Of a stretch of 64,000 nt of DNA, positions 35,200-45,046 are shown piece by piece. Origin of the DNA: Comamonas sp009360615. Lineage in GTDB: Bacteria > Pseudomonadota > Gammaproteobacteria > Burkholderiales > Burkholderiaceae_C. Position 1 is the first letter of the stretch; every line of letters starts with the position of its first letter. The DNA lies in NCBI RefSeq assembly GCF_035784015.1, contig NZ_JALKOW010000001.1; one strand, given 5' to 3'. The notes under the pieces were generated by a model. It saw only the letters and a list, made by a program, of their open reading frames with translations, was not told the origin of the DNA and searched no databases. The position numbers were made by a program, and so were the translations under genes.

Positions 35200-36117
35200 T
35201 CAGCCGCCGCGCGGCAGATCTTCCCACCAGGCATCGTCGAATTTCCCCTGTAGGAAAGCGATGAAGGACTGCACCTTCTGCGGCACCAGGCGCGGCGAGG
35301 GGTAGACCGCGTGGATTTCCTGTTCGGGCAGGCGGCAGGTCCTGAGTACCTCCACCACGCGCCCGTCCTTGAGCGAATCCTGGGCCACATAACGCGGTAG
35401 CGCTGCAATGCCCATGTGCGAGCGGGCCGCCGCCAGCAGGGCCGAGAGATTGTTGGAGCGCAGCCGCCCGGTGACGGGAATCGACACCGGCTCGCCGCTG
35501 GCATTGCGCAGACGCCAGATATCGTTGCCCTGCACGCTGCTGTAGATCAGCGTGGAATGCTCCTTGAGATCCGAGGGACGGCGCGGCGTGCCGTGCTTGC
35601 GCAGATAGGTGTTGGACGCCACCAGCACCCAGGGATTGACGCCCAGCATGCGTGCCCCCAGCGAGGAGTCGGCCAGCTTGCCCAGGCGCAGCGCCACGTC
35701 GATGCCGTTGGCCACCAGATCGGTGTAGCGGTCCTCGAAGCTCAGGTCGACCTGCACCTGGGGGTTGTGCTTCATGAAATCCATGGCCAGCGGAATGAGC
35801 ACGCGGCGCCCGAAGGCTACCGAGCTGCCGATGCGCAGCTGACCCTGCACCTGGGTCTGGCGCACCTTGACGACATTCTCCGCCTCCGCCACGTCGCTGA
35901 CGATGATCTTGCATTTCTCGTAGTACAGCGCGCCGGCCTCGGTCAGGCTCACGCCGCGCGTGTTGCGGTTGAGCAGGCGCACCTTCAGGCGAGCCTCCAT
36001 GGCCGCAACCTGCTTGGTGACCGTGGGCTGGGTGGTGGCGAATTCCTGGGCGACCTTGGTGAAACTGCCGGTCTCCACCACGCGCACGAACATGTGCATC
36101 GCATCGAGTCTGTCCAT
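35200..36117 (-). CDS. LysR-family regulator divergent from gcl
   Basis: A 305-residue protein. MDRLDAMHMFVRVVETGSFT and TTQPTVTKQVAAMEARLKVRLLNRNTR form the DNA-binding domain. Effector domain: ANGIDVALRLGKLADSSL and SHMGIAALPRYV. It is divergent from gcl, with an inverted repeat at 36131-36153 in the gap, so it probably responds to glyoxylate or an allantoin product and controls gcl-hyi-glxR. The exact inducer is not visible. Confidence 0.85.
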   Translation of the reverse strand: MDRLDAMHMFVRVVETGSFTKVAQEFATTQPTVTKQVAAMEARLKVRLLNRNTRGVSLTEAGALYYEKCKIIVSDVAEAENVVKVRQTQVQGQLRIGSSVAFGRRVLIPLAMDFMKHNPQVQVDLSFEDRYTDLVANGIDVALRLGKLADSSLGARMLGVNPWVLVASNTYLRKHGTPRRPSDLKEHSTLIYSSVQGNDIWRLRNASGEPVSIPVTGRLRSNNLSALLAAARSHMGIAALPRYVAQDSLKDGRVVEVLRTCRLPEQEIHAVYPSPRLVPQKVQSFIAFLQGKFDDAWWEDLPRGG

Positions 36118-36130
36118 GGGTTCATCTCCT

Positions 36131-36153
36131 ATTTATTCTTGGGTGGAATAAAT
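36131..36153. promoter_or_regulatory. LysR-type operator between lysR and gcl
   Basis: ATTTATTC and GAATAAAT flank TTGGGTG: a perfect inverted repeat with 8-base arms. The inner ATTC-N7-GAAT has the T-N11-A layout typical of LysR sites. Confidence 0.7.
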
Positions 36154-36225
36154 TTTATGGTCTGCAACCGGCTTCCGGCAAGCAGGGGTCTTGTCTAAAG
36201 TTCATTTCAGTTTGAAGGAGACCTC

Positions 36226-38016
<1,791 letters not shown>

Positions 38017-38025
38017 GTCCGCCGC

Positions 38026-38105
38026 ACCCCTGAGCGGCACCGCCGCTTCCCCCTTTCCCTGCGGGAGGGGGCGCCGCCTTCGCGGCGGGGTGGCCCTTGC
38101 CGGGC
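38026..38105. repeat. Comamonadaceae-type intergenic palindromic repeat
   Basis: The gap between gcl and hyi contains GAGCGGC...GCCGC, then a hairpin CCCTGCGGGAGGG and GCGCCGCCTTCGCGGCG. The layout (inverted GC-rich units next to CCCC TGAG) is the dispersed element I recall from Acidovorax, Delftia and Comamonas genomes. It may attenuate transcription into hyi. Confidence 0.55.
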
Positions 38106-38139
38106 GTCCAACCCTTAACGATTACCGGAGACTTTTACC

Positions 38140-38943
38140 ATGCCCCGTTTTGCAGCCAACCTGAGCATGCTGTTCACCGAGGTGCCTTTCCTCGAGCGTT
38201 TTGAGCGTGCCGCCAACGCAGGCTTTGAAGCCGTGGAGTTTCTCTTCCCCTACGCGCATACCGTGGAAGAGATCAAGGAGCGCCTGGACGCCACCGGACT
38301 GAAGATTGTTCTGCACAACCTGCCCGCTGGCGACTGGGATGCGGGCGAGCGCGGCATTGCCTGCGACCCCCAGCGCGTGGACGAATTCCGCGCCGGCGTG
38401 GCCAAGGCCGTGACCTATGCCCACGCCCTGGGTGTGCCCCAGCTCAACTGCCTGGCCGGCAAGGTTCCTGCCGGTGTCGACGCTGCCGTGGTGCGCCGCA
38501 CGTTCGTGGACAACCTGCGCTTTGCCGCCGCCGCCCTGAGCGCCGCCAACATCCGTCTGCTGATTGAGCCCATCAACCCCTTCGACATCCCCGGTTTCTA
38601 CCTGAACCGCACTCAGGATGCCCTGTCCATCCTGGACGAAGTAGGTGCGCCCAACGCCTTTGTGCAGTACGACATCTACCACGCCCAGCGCGTGGAAGGC
38701 GAGCTGGCTGCCACCATGCAAAAGCAGCTGCACCGCATCGGTCACATCCAGCTGGCCGACAACCCCGGCCGCAACGAACCCGGCACCGGCGAGATCAACT
38801 ACCCCTTCCTGTTCGCACACCTGGATCGCATCGGCTACGACGGCTGGATCGGTTGCGAATACAAGCCCGCCAACGGCACCGAGTCCGGCCTGGGCTGGCT
38901 GCAGAAGATCGGCGGCTGGAGCAAGGTCGCCGTGGCTGCCTGA
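38140..38943 (+). CDS. hyi: Hydroxypyruvate isomerase
   Basis: A 267-residue TIM-barrel protein of the Hyi/AP endonuclease-2 fold. MPRFAANLSMLFTEVPFLERF at the start, LIEPINPFDIPGFYLN and QYDIYHAQ carry the metal Glu and Asp, and GHIQLADNPGRNEPGTGEINY is the family signature. It interconverts hydroxypyruvate and tartronate semialdehyde. It lies 123 bases after gcl, separated by an intergenic repeat, and 84 bases before glxR, so it is likely in the same transcription unit. Confidence 0.95.
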   Translation: MPRFAANLSMLFTEVPFLERFERAANAGFEAVEFLFPYAHTVEEIKERLDATGLKIVLHNLPAGDWDAGERGIACDPQRVDEFRAGVAKAVTYAHALGVPQLNCLAGKVPAGVDAAVVRRTFVDNLRFAAAALSAANIRLLIEPINPFDIPGFYLNRTQDALSILDEVGAPNAFVQYDIYHAQRVEGELAATMQKQLHRIGHIQLADNPGRNEPGTGEINYPFLFAHLDRIGYDGWIGCEYKPANGTESGLGWLQKIGGWSKVAVAA

Positions 38944-39027
38944 ACGGATGAAAAGGCCTGTGGTGCCTGCTCGCAAAGCGCCATCGGCCATCGAATTTGA
39001 GTATCAAGAAAACTGAGGAGTACAACC

Positions 39028-39939
39028 ATGAACGCATCGTCTCTCAAGCTGGGCTTTATCGGTCTGGGCATCATGGGCGCGCCCATGTGCGGCCACCTGA
39101 TTGCGGCCGGCCACCAGCTGTTCGTCAACACCGTGGGCAAGGTGCCTGCCAACATCGCCGAAACCAGCGCCACCCAGTGCACCACTGCTCGCGGTGTGGC
39201 CGAGCGCGCCGACATCATCTTCATCATGGTGCCCGACACTCCCGACGTAGAGAAGGTGCTGTTCGGTGAGGACGGCGTGGCAGCCGGCCTGAAGGGCAGC
39301 TCCGGCAAGATCGTGGTCGACATGTCCTCCATCTCGCCCGTGGCCACCAAGGACTTCGCCAAGCGCATCGAAGCCGCCGGTGCCCAGTACCTGGACGCTC
39401 CCGTCTCCGGCGGTGAAGTCGGTGCCAAGAACGGCACCCTGTCCATCATGGTCGGCGGCCCCGATGCAGCCTTCGAGCGCGTCAAGCCCCTGTTCGACAA
39501 GATGGGCAAGAACATCACCCTGGTGGGCGGCAATGGCGACGGCCAGACGGCCAAGGTGGCCAACCAGATCATCGTGGCGCTGAACATCGAAGCCGTGGCC
39601 GAAGCCCTGCTGTTCGCATCGCGCGCCGGTGCCGATCCAGCCCGCGTGCGTGAAGCCCTGCTGGGCGGCTTTGCCTCTTCCAAGATCCTGGAAGTGCATG
39701 CCGAACGCATGATCAAGCGCACCTTCGATCCCGGCTTCCGCATCGCCTTGCACCAGAAGGATCTGAACCTGGCCCTGTCCAGCGCACGTCAGCTGGGCGT
39801 GTCTCTGCCCAACACGGCACAGGCACAGGAACTGTTCAACAGCTGCGTGGCCCACGGAGGTGCAGCCTGGGATCACTCGGGCATGGTGCGTGCCCTGGAA
39901 ATCCAGGCCAACTTCGAAATCGGTCAGAAGGCTGAATAA
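39028..39939 (+). CDS. glxR: Tartronate semialdehyde reductase (2-hydroxy-3-oxopropionate reductase)
   Basis: A 303-residue beta-hydroxyacid dehydrogenase. GLGIMGAPMCGHLIAAGH is the nucleotide loop, VDMSSISP the substrate region, DAPVSGGEVGAKNGTLSIMVGG the conserved second motif and GDGQTAKVANQIIV the catalytic Lys helix. It reduces tartronate semialdehyde to D-glycerate with NAD(P)H. It is last in gcl-hyi-glxR, with a strong terminator at 39997-40027. Its product feeds the glycerate kinase upstream of lysR. Confidence 0.95.
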   Translation: MNASSLKLGFIGLGIMGAPMCGHLIAAGHQLFVNTVGKVPANIAETSATQCTTARGVAERADIIFIMVPDTPDVEKVLFGEDGVAAGLKGSSGKIVVDMSSISPVATKDFAKRIEAAGAQYLDAPVSGGEVGAKNGTLSIMVGGPDAAFERVKPLFDKMGKNITLVGGNGDGQTAKVANQIIVALNIEAVAEALLFASRAGADPARVREALLGGFASSKILEVHAERMIKRTFDPGFRIALHQKDLNLALSSARQLGVSLPNTAQAQELFNSCVAHGGAAWDHSGMVRALEIQANFEIGQKAE

Positions 39940-39996
39940 AGAGAGGTGGGGAGGGCGGCCACTGGCCACGCGTACGGCCAGCAGCCGCCTCAAGTG

Positions 39997-40027
39997 AAAG
40001 CCGCGCTCGGGGGAGCGCGGCTTTTTT
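39997..40027 (+). terminator. Rho-independent terminator of gcl-hyi-glxR
   Basis: AAAGCCGCGCTC and GAGCGCGGCTTT pair fully around GGGG and are followed by TTT. Confidence 0.9.
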
Positions 40028-40035
40028 GTTCAGCG

Positions 40036-41871
40036 TCAGAACCCCATGGTTTTTCCATCGGGATTGCGCGGGTCCGAGGCGCCGCGCAGCAGGCCGTCAC
40101 GGACCTCGATGGTCTGCGAGCGGCCCATGGATGCCTTCAGTGCCACCGTGTGGCCCCACTGCCTGAGCAGGGCCAGCGTATCGGGGCTGAAGCCTTTTTC
40201 AACGCGCAGCTCGTCAGGCGTCCACTGGTGATGAAAGCGCGGCGTGGATGCCGCCTCGGCCGGGGTCATGCCGAAGTCGATGTGATTGACGATCTGCTGC
40301 AGCACCGTGGTGATGATGCGCGCTCCGCCCGGACTGCCGGTGACGAGGACCGGCTTGCCGTCCTTGAGCACCAGGGTCGGCGTCATTGACGACAGCGGCC
40401 GCTTGCCGGCCTGCACGGCATTCGCATCGCCGCCCACCAGACCATAGGCATTGGCCACGCCTGGCTTGGCCGAGAAATCATCCATCTCGTTGTTGAGCAG
40501 AATGCCCGTGCCCGGGGCGACGATGCCGCTGCCGAAATTGGTGTTCAGCGTATAGGTCACGGCCACGGCATTGCCGGCCTTGTCCACCACCGAATAGTGG
40601 GTGGTCTGGTCGCTTTCATAGGCCTGGGGCCGGCCGGGCCGGATGTCCTTGCCGGGTCTGGCTTGCCGGGGCTTGATGCCCGCAGCCAGCTCGCCGGCAT
40701 AGCTCTTGGAGATCAGTCCCTTGAGCGGAATCTTCACGAAGTCCGGATCGCCCAGGTATTCCGAGCGGTCGGCGTAGGCGAGCTTCATGGCCTCGGTCAT
40801 GTAGTGCACGCTCTGCGCGCTGTTGGCGCCCCATTGATTCATGGGCCAGCGCTCCATCATGTTCAGAATCTGAATCAGATGCGCGCCGCCCGAGGAGGGC
40901 GGGGGCATGGTCACGATCTGGTAGCCCCGATAGCTGCCGCGTATGGGTTCGCGCTCCACCACCTGGTAGTCGCGCAGGTCCTGCAGGGTGATGGCATTGG
41001 CATGCGGCGCCATTTCAGCAGCGATCCTCTGCGCGATCGCTCCCTGATAGAAGGCCTTGGCGCCCTGCTGGCTGATCAGGCGCAGGGACTGCGCCAGATC
41101 CTTTTGCACCAGCTGATCGCCGGTTTGCAGCGGTGCGCCGTTCTTCCAGAAAACGGCCTGGGTGGCCGGCCAGCGGCCCATGTGCTTTTTCTCCTGCTCC
41201 AGGGTCTTGGCCAGGGTGACGCTGACGGGATAGCCCCTGTCTGCCAGTGCAATCGCCGGCGCCATGACCCTGGCCAGCGGCATGCTGCCCCAGCGCGATA
41301 GCGCGTGCGTCATGCCTGCCACGGTGCCCGGCACGCCCACGGCGTAGTGCGTGTGGAGCGACTTGCCGTCGATCACCTTGCCATCGGCATCCAGGTACAT
41401 GGTGCGTGACGCGCCCCTGGGGGCCACTTCGCGGAAGTCCAGCGCAATGTCCTTGCCGCTCTTTGCATCGTGCACCATCATGAAGCCGCCGCCGCCGATA
41501 TTGCCGGCATTGGGCAGGGCCACAGCCAGCGCAAAACCCACGGCCACGGCGGCATCGACGGCATTGCCGCCGGCCTTGAGAATATCTACGCCGATCTGCG
41601 TGGCCAGCTCCTGCTCCGAGGCCACCATGCCGTTCCTGGCGATGACGGGGTGAAAGACATCCAGATCGAAGTCGTAGGCGGCAGCGGCAGCCTGGGCGGC
41701 GGCAGTCTGGGTGACGGCTGGCGCTGCGGCCTGGGCCTTGGCATCGTTGCCGCTGGCCTGGGCCGTGCCGTCCTTGCGGGCGGCCTCCGGTGCTGCGGTG
41801 CTGCTGCAGGCGCTCAGGCCGGTCAGAGCGATGAGCAGGCTGGCTGCCAGGGCGGTGGTGCGCAATCGCAT
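40036..41871 (-). CDS. ggt: Gamma-glutamyltransferase precursor, lipid-anchored
   Basis: A 611-residue protein. The signal sequence ends in the lipobox LTGLSAC (Cys22), then an Ala/Gln-rich linker to about residue 65. The large-subunit region has GMVASEQELATQIGVDIL and PNAGNIGGGGFMMVHD. The processing and catalytic Thr is in QTTHYSVVDKAGNAVAVT, and small-subunit motifs are FGSGIVAPGTGILLNNEM, KRPLSSMTPT and GSPGGARI. The enzyme cleaves glutathione and transfers gamma-glutamyl groups in the periplasm; lipid anchoring is less usual than a plain signal. It has no obvious link to purines except proximity. Confidence 0.93.
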   Translation of the reverse strand: MRLRTTALAASLLIALTGLSACSSTAAPEAARKDGTAQASGNDAKAQAAAPAVTQTAAAQAAAAAYDFDLDVFHPVIARNGMVASEQELATQIGVDILKAGGNAVDAAVAVGFALAVALPNAGNIGGGGFMMVHDAKSGKDIALDFREVAPRGASRTMYLDADGKVIDGKSLHTHYAVGVPGTVAGMTHALSRWGSMPLARVMAPAIALADRGYPVSVTLAKTLEQEKKHMGRWPATQAVFWKNGAPLQTGDQLVQKDLAQSLRLISQQGAKAFYQGAIAQRIAAEMAPHANAITLQDLRDYQVVEREPIRGSYRGYQIVTMPPPSSGGAHLIQILNMMERWPMNQWGANSAQSVHYMTEAMKLAYADRSEYLGDPDFVKIPLKGLISKSYAGELAAGIKPRQARPGKDIRPGRPQAYESDQTTHYSVVDKAGNAVAVTYTLNTNFGSGIVAPGTGILLNNEMDDFSAKPGVANAYGLVGGDANAVQAGKRPLSSMTPTLVLKDGKPVLVTGSPGGARIITTVLQQIVNHIDFGMTPAEAASTPRFHHQWTPDELRVEKGFSPDTLALLRQWGHTVALKASMGRSQTIEVRDGLLRGASDPRNPDGKTMGF

Positions 41872-41993
41872 GCGTTGTCTCCTGTTCGCTTGATGAGTCG
41901 GCCCAGTGTATAGAGGCTGTGAAGGGTGCCAATCGGGCCGGCTCGGCTATGTGCCAGAAAGTCAAGGCAGAAAAGCCTTTGATGGAGTACAGA

Positions 41994-42008
41994 AGCTGTA
42001 TACACTTT
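41994..42008 (+). promoter_or_regulatory. Candidate purine-regulon operator between ggt and uraH
   Basis: AGCTGTATACACTTT is the exact reverse complement of the 15 bases at 25830-25844. It is 185 bases before the uraH start and 123 bases before the ggt start. Confidence 0.6.
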
Positions 42009-42192
42009 GGCGATCACAGCAAGGCGCTCGGGCGCCAGCTTTGTGATGGCATAAATGTTTCAGGACTTGCGCAAACCAGAATGCAGCAACGGCCTGACTT
42101 CTGAGGCAGCGGTCCTGCCTGAACCCGTTTCGCGCAAGTCGTGTGTTTGATACAACCAAGGGCAGTGGCAAACTGTCCGTGAGGAGATTTCC

Positions 42193-42543
42193 ATGGGCCT
42201 GAGCACCCACGTTCTCGACACCATGAATGGCTGCCCCGCCGCAGGCATGGCCGTCGAGCTGTTTTCCACCGAAGGCGACAAGGCCACGCTGATCAAGAGC
42301 CTGGTGCTCAATCACGATGGCCGCACGGATGCGCCGCTGTTCGACAACAACACGCTCAAGGTCGGCACTTACCGCCTGACTTTTGATGTCGCGGCCTACT
42401 TCAAGGCCCGCGGCGTGCAACTGCCCGAACCCAGCTTCCTGAACAAGGTCAGCCTGGACTTCGGCGTGGCCAATGTGGAGCAGCACTACCATGTGCCTCT
42501 GCTGGTCAGTCCCTGGAGCTACTCCACCTATCGCGGCTCCTGA
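42193..42543 (+). CDS. uraH: 5-Hydroxyisourate hydrolase
   Basis: A 116-residue transthyretin-like protein. MGLSTHVLDTMNGCPAAGM supplies the first catalytic His, NHDGRTDAPL the Arg, and the C-terminal YHVPLLVSPWSYSTYRGS has the His and the diagnostic YRGS end. It opens the ring of 5-hydroxyisourate, the product of PuuD, to OHCU. GAGGAG lies upstream of the ATG. It is a single gene, with the shared operator-like site about 185 bases upstream. Confidence 0.97.
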   Translation: MGLSTHVLDTMNGCPAAGMAVELFSTEGDKATLIKSLVLNHDGRTDAPLFDNNTLKVGTYRLTFDVAAYFKARGVQLPEPSFLNKVSLDFGVANVEQHYHVPLLVSPWSYSTYRGS

Positions 42544-42583
42544 GCGGGACGTGCGTCTCCGAGGGGAGACATGGCAAAAGCAA

Positions 42584-42661
42584 GAGCGGCTTGCGCACAT
42601 CATTTCATGGTCTCGCCCTTATGCGGCATCGGAACCAGGAGATGACAGGCGCAAGCCGCTC
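42584..42661. repeat. Long-range inverted repeat between uraH and doxX
   Basis: GAGCGGCTTGCGC (42584-42596) and its exact complement GCGCAAGCCGCTC (42649-42661) are 52 bases apart, between convergent genes. It could act as a large-loop terminator for both. Confidence 0.5.
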
Positions 42662-42676
42662 CTGTTTTCATTGGCA

Positions 42677-43066
42677 CTATTTTCCCTTGGAATAGGCCAT
42701 GGCCACGACCAGAGCGCTCACGAAATAAAAGGCCTGCAGTTCCAGCGCCCAGCCGCCGGTATTGTTGAGCATCAGAATCTGCCGGGTGTGCATCAGCGCA
42801 AATGCCACCACCATGTTGATCGCAATCACCAGCGCGGCCGGTACCACCCACAGACCCACCAGCAGCAGCAAGGGGGCGACCACTTCGCCCAGGTAGACCG
42901 CATAGGCGAGAAAGCCTGGGGCCCCCAGGCTCTCGATCTTGGCCTCGATGCTGCCGATGCCATAACGAATCTTGGCCCAGCCATGCAGCAGCATCAGCAA
43001 TGCCAGCGTGACGCGCAGCACAACCAGCGCTGCCCTGGGGTGGTGAAAATAATTCCAGAACTTCAT
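42677..43066 (-). CDS. DoxX family membrane protein
   Basis: A 129-residue protein with four hydrophobic helices. LRVTLALLMLLHGWAKIRYG is the DoxX first helix with the HGWAK motif, VYLGEVVAPLLLLVGLW the second, then two more. Related proteins (DoxX/SURF4-like) occur in thiosulfate:quinone oxidoreductases and as stress-related membrane proteins; the activity here is unknown. It is a single gene, convergent with uraH. Confidence 0.85.
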   Translation of the reverse strand: MKFWNYFHHPRAALVVLRVTLALLMLLHGWAKIRYGIGSIEAKIESLGAPGFLAYAVYLGEVVAPLLLLVGLWVVPAALVIAINMVVAFALMHTRQILMLNNTGGWALELQAFYFVSALVVAMAYSKGK

Positions 43067-43392
43067 GAACTTCCTGTCGTCCGAGCTTGGGTTACATCAA
43101 CAATGCTAGCGTCAATTTGAGGGCGCTCGCGCGATGTACCTTGAATCGGCCCGAGTCCTGCCGTCGGTTTCTGTTGTAGGTCTTTTTCCACAACTGCGCT
43201 TGCCTTCTGTAGGCCAAAGGCGCAAGCTGTAACTGCCGAGTTTTATCGGCAAGCCTGCCGACTAGCATCGTGCCAACCCCGCTTCTGACTGCTTTGCATC
43301 GGGGGGATGTGCAAAAGCGACCCAATGTCGGACTGCGGGACCTTCTACCTCTGAAATGTGTCTACACATTCATCCCATGAAAGGATATAGGT
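43067..43392. other. Intergenic, no supported gene
   Basis: The shared upstream region of the divergent doxX and YSC84-like genes. I see no strong ribosome site for either and no RNA-like structure. Confidence 0.35.
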
Positions 43393-43977
43393 ATGCGTCA
43401 AATTTCTCTGCGTTCTGTTGCGATGGCTGCTGCTCTGGCTGCCGGTGCCCTGACCATGACGGCCTGCACCACGACCAAGCCTGAAACGACAGCGGCGCCC
43501 CGAGCTGATGCCACGACGATCAACACGCGTGCCAATGCAGCGCTGGAGCGTCTGTACCAGACCGCACCAGGATCCAAGGAAATGGTGCAACGCGCCAAGG
43601 GTGTGCTGATCTTCCCCTCGGTGATTGGCGGCAGCTTTGTGGTGGGGGTCGAACACGGCCGCGGCGTGCTGCGCGTGGGCGGGCAGAACCGTGGTTTCTA
43701 CAGCACCACGGCTGCATCCATAGGCTGGCAGGCGGGAGGCCAGTCCAAGGCCGTGATCTATGTGTTCAACACCCAGGAAGCGCTGGACAAGTTCCTGCAT
43801 AGCGATGGCTGGTCCGTGGGAGCCGATGCCACCGTGGCCGCAGGTCGCATCGGTGCCAACGGCAGCGTGGACACCACGACAGCCCAGGCTCCCGTCACCA
43901 GCTATGTGCTGACCAACGCGGGTCTCGAGGCCGGTGTGTCGCTGCAGGGCACCAAGATCACCAAGGTGGTCGAATAG
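43393..43977 (+). CDS. YSC84-related lipoprotein
   Basis: A 194-residue lipoprotein: signal MRQISLRSVAMAAALAAGA with lipobox LTMTAC (Cys25). The YSC84 (Ysc84/SH3YL1 N-terminal) domain follows, with KEMVQRAKGVLIFPSVIGGSFVVG, GRGVLRVGGQNRGFYST and FNTQEALDKFLHSDGWSVGADATV. Such domains bind lipids in eukaryotes; bacterial members are outer-membrane-associated proteins of unknown role. It ends in a strong terminator at 44001-44026. Confidence 0.85.
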   Translation: MRQISLRSVAMAAALAAGALTMTACTTTKPETTAAPRADATTINTRANAALERLYQTAPGSKEMVQRAKGVLIFPSVIGGSFVVGVEHGRGVLRVGGQNRGFYSTTAASIGWQAGGQSKAVIYVFNTQEALDKFLHSDGWSVGADATVAAGRIGANGSVDTTTAQAPVTSYVLTNAGLEAGVSLQGTKITKVVE

Positions 43978-44000
43978 GCCTTGCACGGTTTGCGCCCGTG

Positions 44001-44026
44001 AAAAAACCGGCTTCGGCCGGTTTTTT
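44001..44026 (+). terminator. Rho-independent terminator
   Basis: AAAAAACCGGC and GCCGGTTTTTT pair around TTCG, a very stable tetraloop hairpin following the YSC84-like gene. Confidence 0.95.
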
Positions 44027-44405
44027 GTTCCCGTCGACTGCTGGCATGCCCTGCATGCCGGTTGCAGGCACGACCGGAAGGACGCAAGGAGTCGCCCGGA
44101 CAGCATCGGGAGCATGTCCTGCTGCCCTCCGGGGCGCGCTGTGCGTGTCTCGATCTGCCCCCAGAGGGTGTTCGGGGGGCAGGCCGCTCGTCCGGCGATG
44201 TCGCGCCACCGCCACCCGGCTCGCCGCAATGTCACGGGCTCATTGGCGATTGGCTCATCCGGACAAGGGTCTGCGCTGCTTCGGCCAGCTGTGCTCATGC
44301 CGGCTCAACCGTGCCGAGCGCCCGGAATGCCGGCGGCAGAGCGTGCCGACGAAGGCCGAGTCCTGGCGCGTTGCGGGCCGGGTTCCAGTGCGAGGGAGGG
44401 CCGGT
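44027..44405. other. Intergenic, no supported gene
   Basis: GC-rich stretch between convergent genes. A minus-strand frame (from about 44298) lacks family features and a ribosome site. No RNA is recognised. Confidence 0.35.
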
Positions 44406-44885
44406 CTACTGTCCCAACTGGCCTTCGGTCAAGGTGTCGAGCTGGAACCGTCCCGACTTGTCCCACAGCCAGGTGTCGGTATAGGTGACACTGCGGCCGG
44501 GCGCTGGAAAGGGGGCTGCTGAGCGCACTGCGCGCTCGATCTCGGCCACCACTTCCGGTGCATGGCTGGGCTTGCGCATCCAATGCAGGTTTCTCACACG
44601 GCCCTGGCCGTCGAGCTGGACCTGCAACACGCCGATCGCATACAGCATGGGCGGCAGCATGCCTTGGTAGATGCGGCCCGAGTTGCGCTCATACAGATGC
44701 TGGGCCGCCTGTTTGCGATAGCTCGGACTGGCCTTGTCGGCAGGCGTCGTGCCGATGGATGGGCTCTGGGGGGCGATCTGGCAGGCGGTCAGCACCGCGG
44801 CAACGGCCGCCATCATCCCGGTCCGCAGCCAGGTCAGGCGACGGCGGACTGCTGCGGTACGGGTGGGTTCGTGGGTTTCGGACAT
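44406..44885 (-). CDS. Lipoprotein with TonB-C-like domain
   Basis: A 159-residue protein. Signal segment LRTGMMAAVAAVLTAC ends in a lipobox (Cys35) after a basic N-terminus. The mature part has KQAAQHLYERNSGRIYQGMLPPMLYAIGVLQVQLDGQGRVRNLHWMRKP and RAVRSAAPFPAPG, the layout of TonB C-terminal domains (strand, loop, and ASPFPAP-type segment). There is no TonB membrane anchor or Pro-rich linker. The role is unknown; it would be lipid-anchored in the envelope. Confidence 0.65.
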   Translation of the reverse strand: MSETHEPTRTAAVRRRLTWLRTGMMAAVAAVLTACQIAPQSPSIGTTPADKASPSYRKQAAQHLYERNSGRIYQGMLPPMLYAIGVLQVQLDGQGRVRNLHWMRKPSHAPEVVAEIERAVRSAAPFPAPGRSVTYTDTWLWDKSGRFQLDTLTEGQLGQ

Positions 44886-45046
44886 GACGCCAAGCGTAGC
44901 CGCAAATGGATGGCTGCCGCAGCCCCGGGGACAGAATTCCGGCACCGCCCCGTCAAAAATCTGCAACGATTCGTCAGGCCGAACGCAGATACGCTTCCGA
45001 TTAAGGTGCTCATACGCTTGTTTGTCTACTGCCGCCCGGAAAATGC

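Noticed and set aside
43345..44298. Minus-strand open frame opposite the YSC84-like gene
   Set aside because: Half of it is antisense to a well-supported lipoprotein gene; the rest has no motif and crosses the terminator hairpin.
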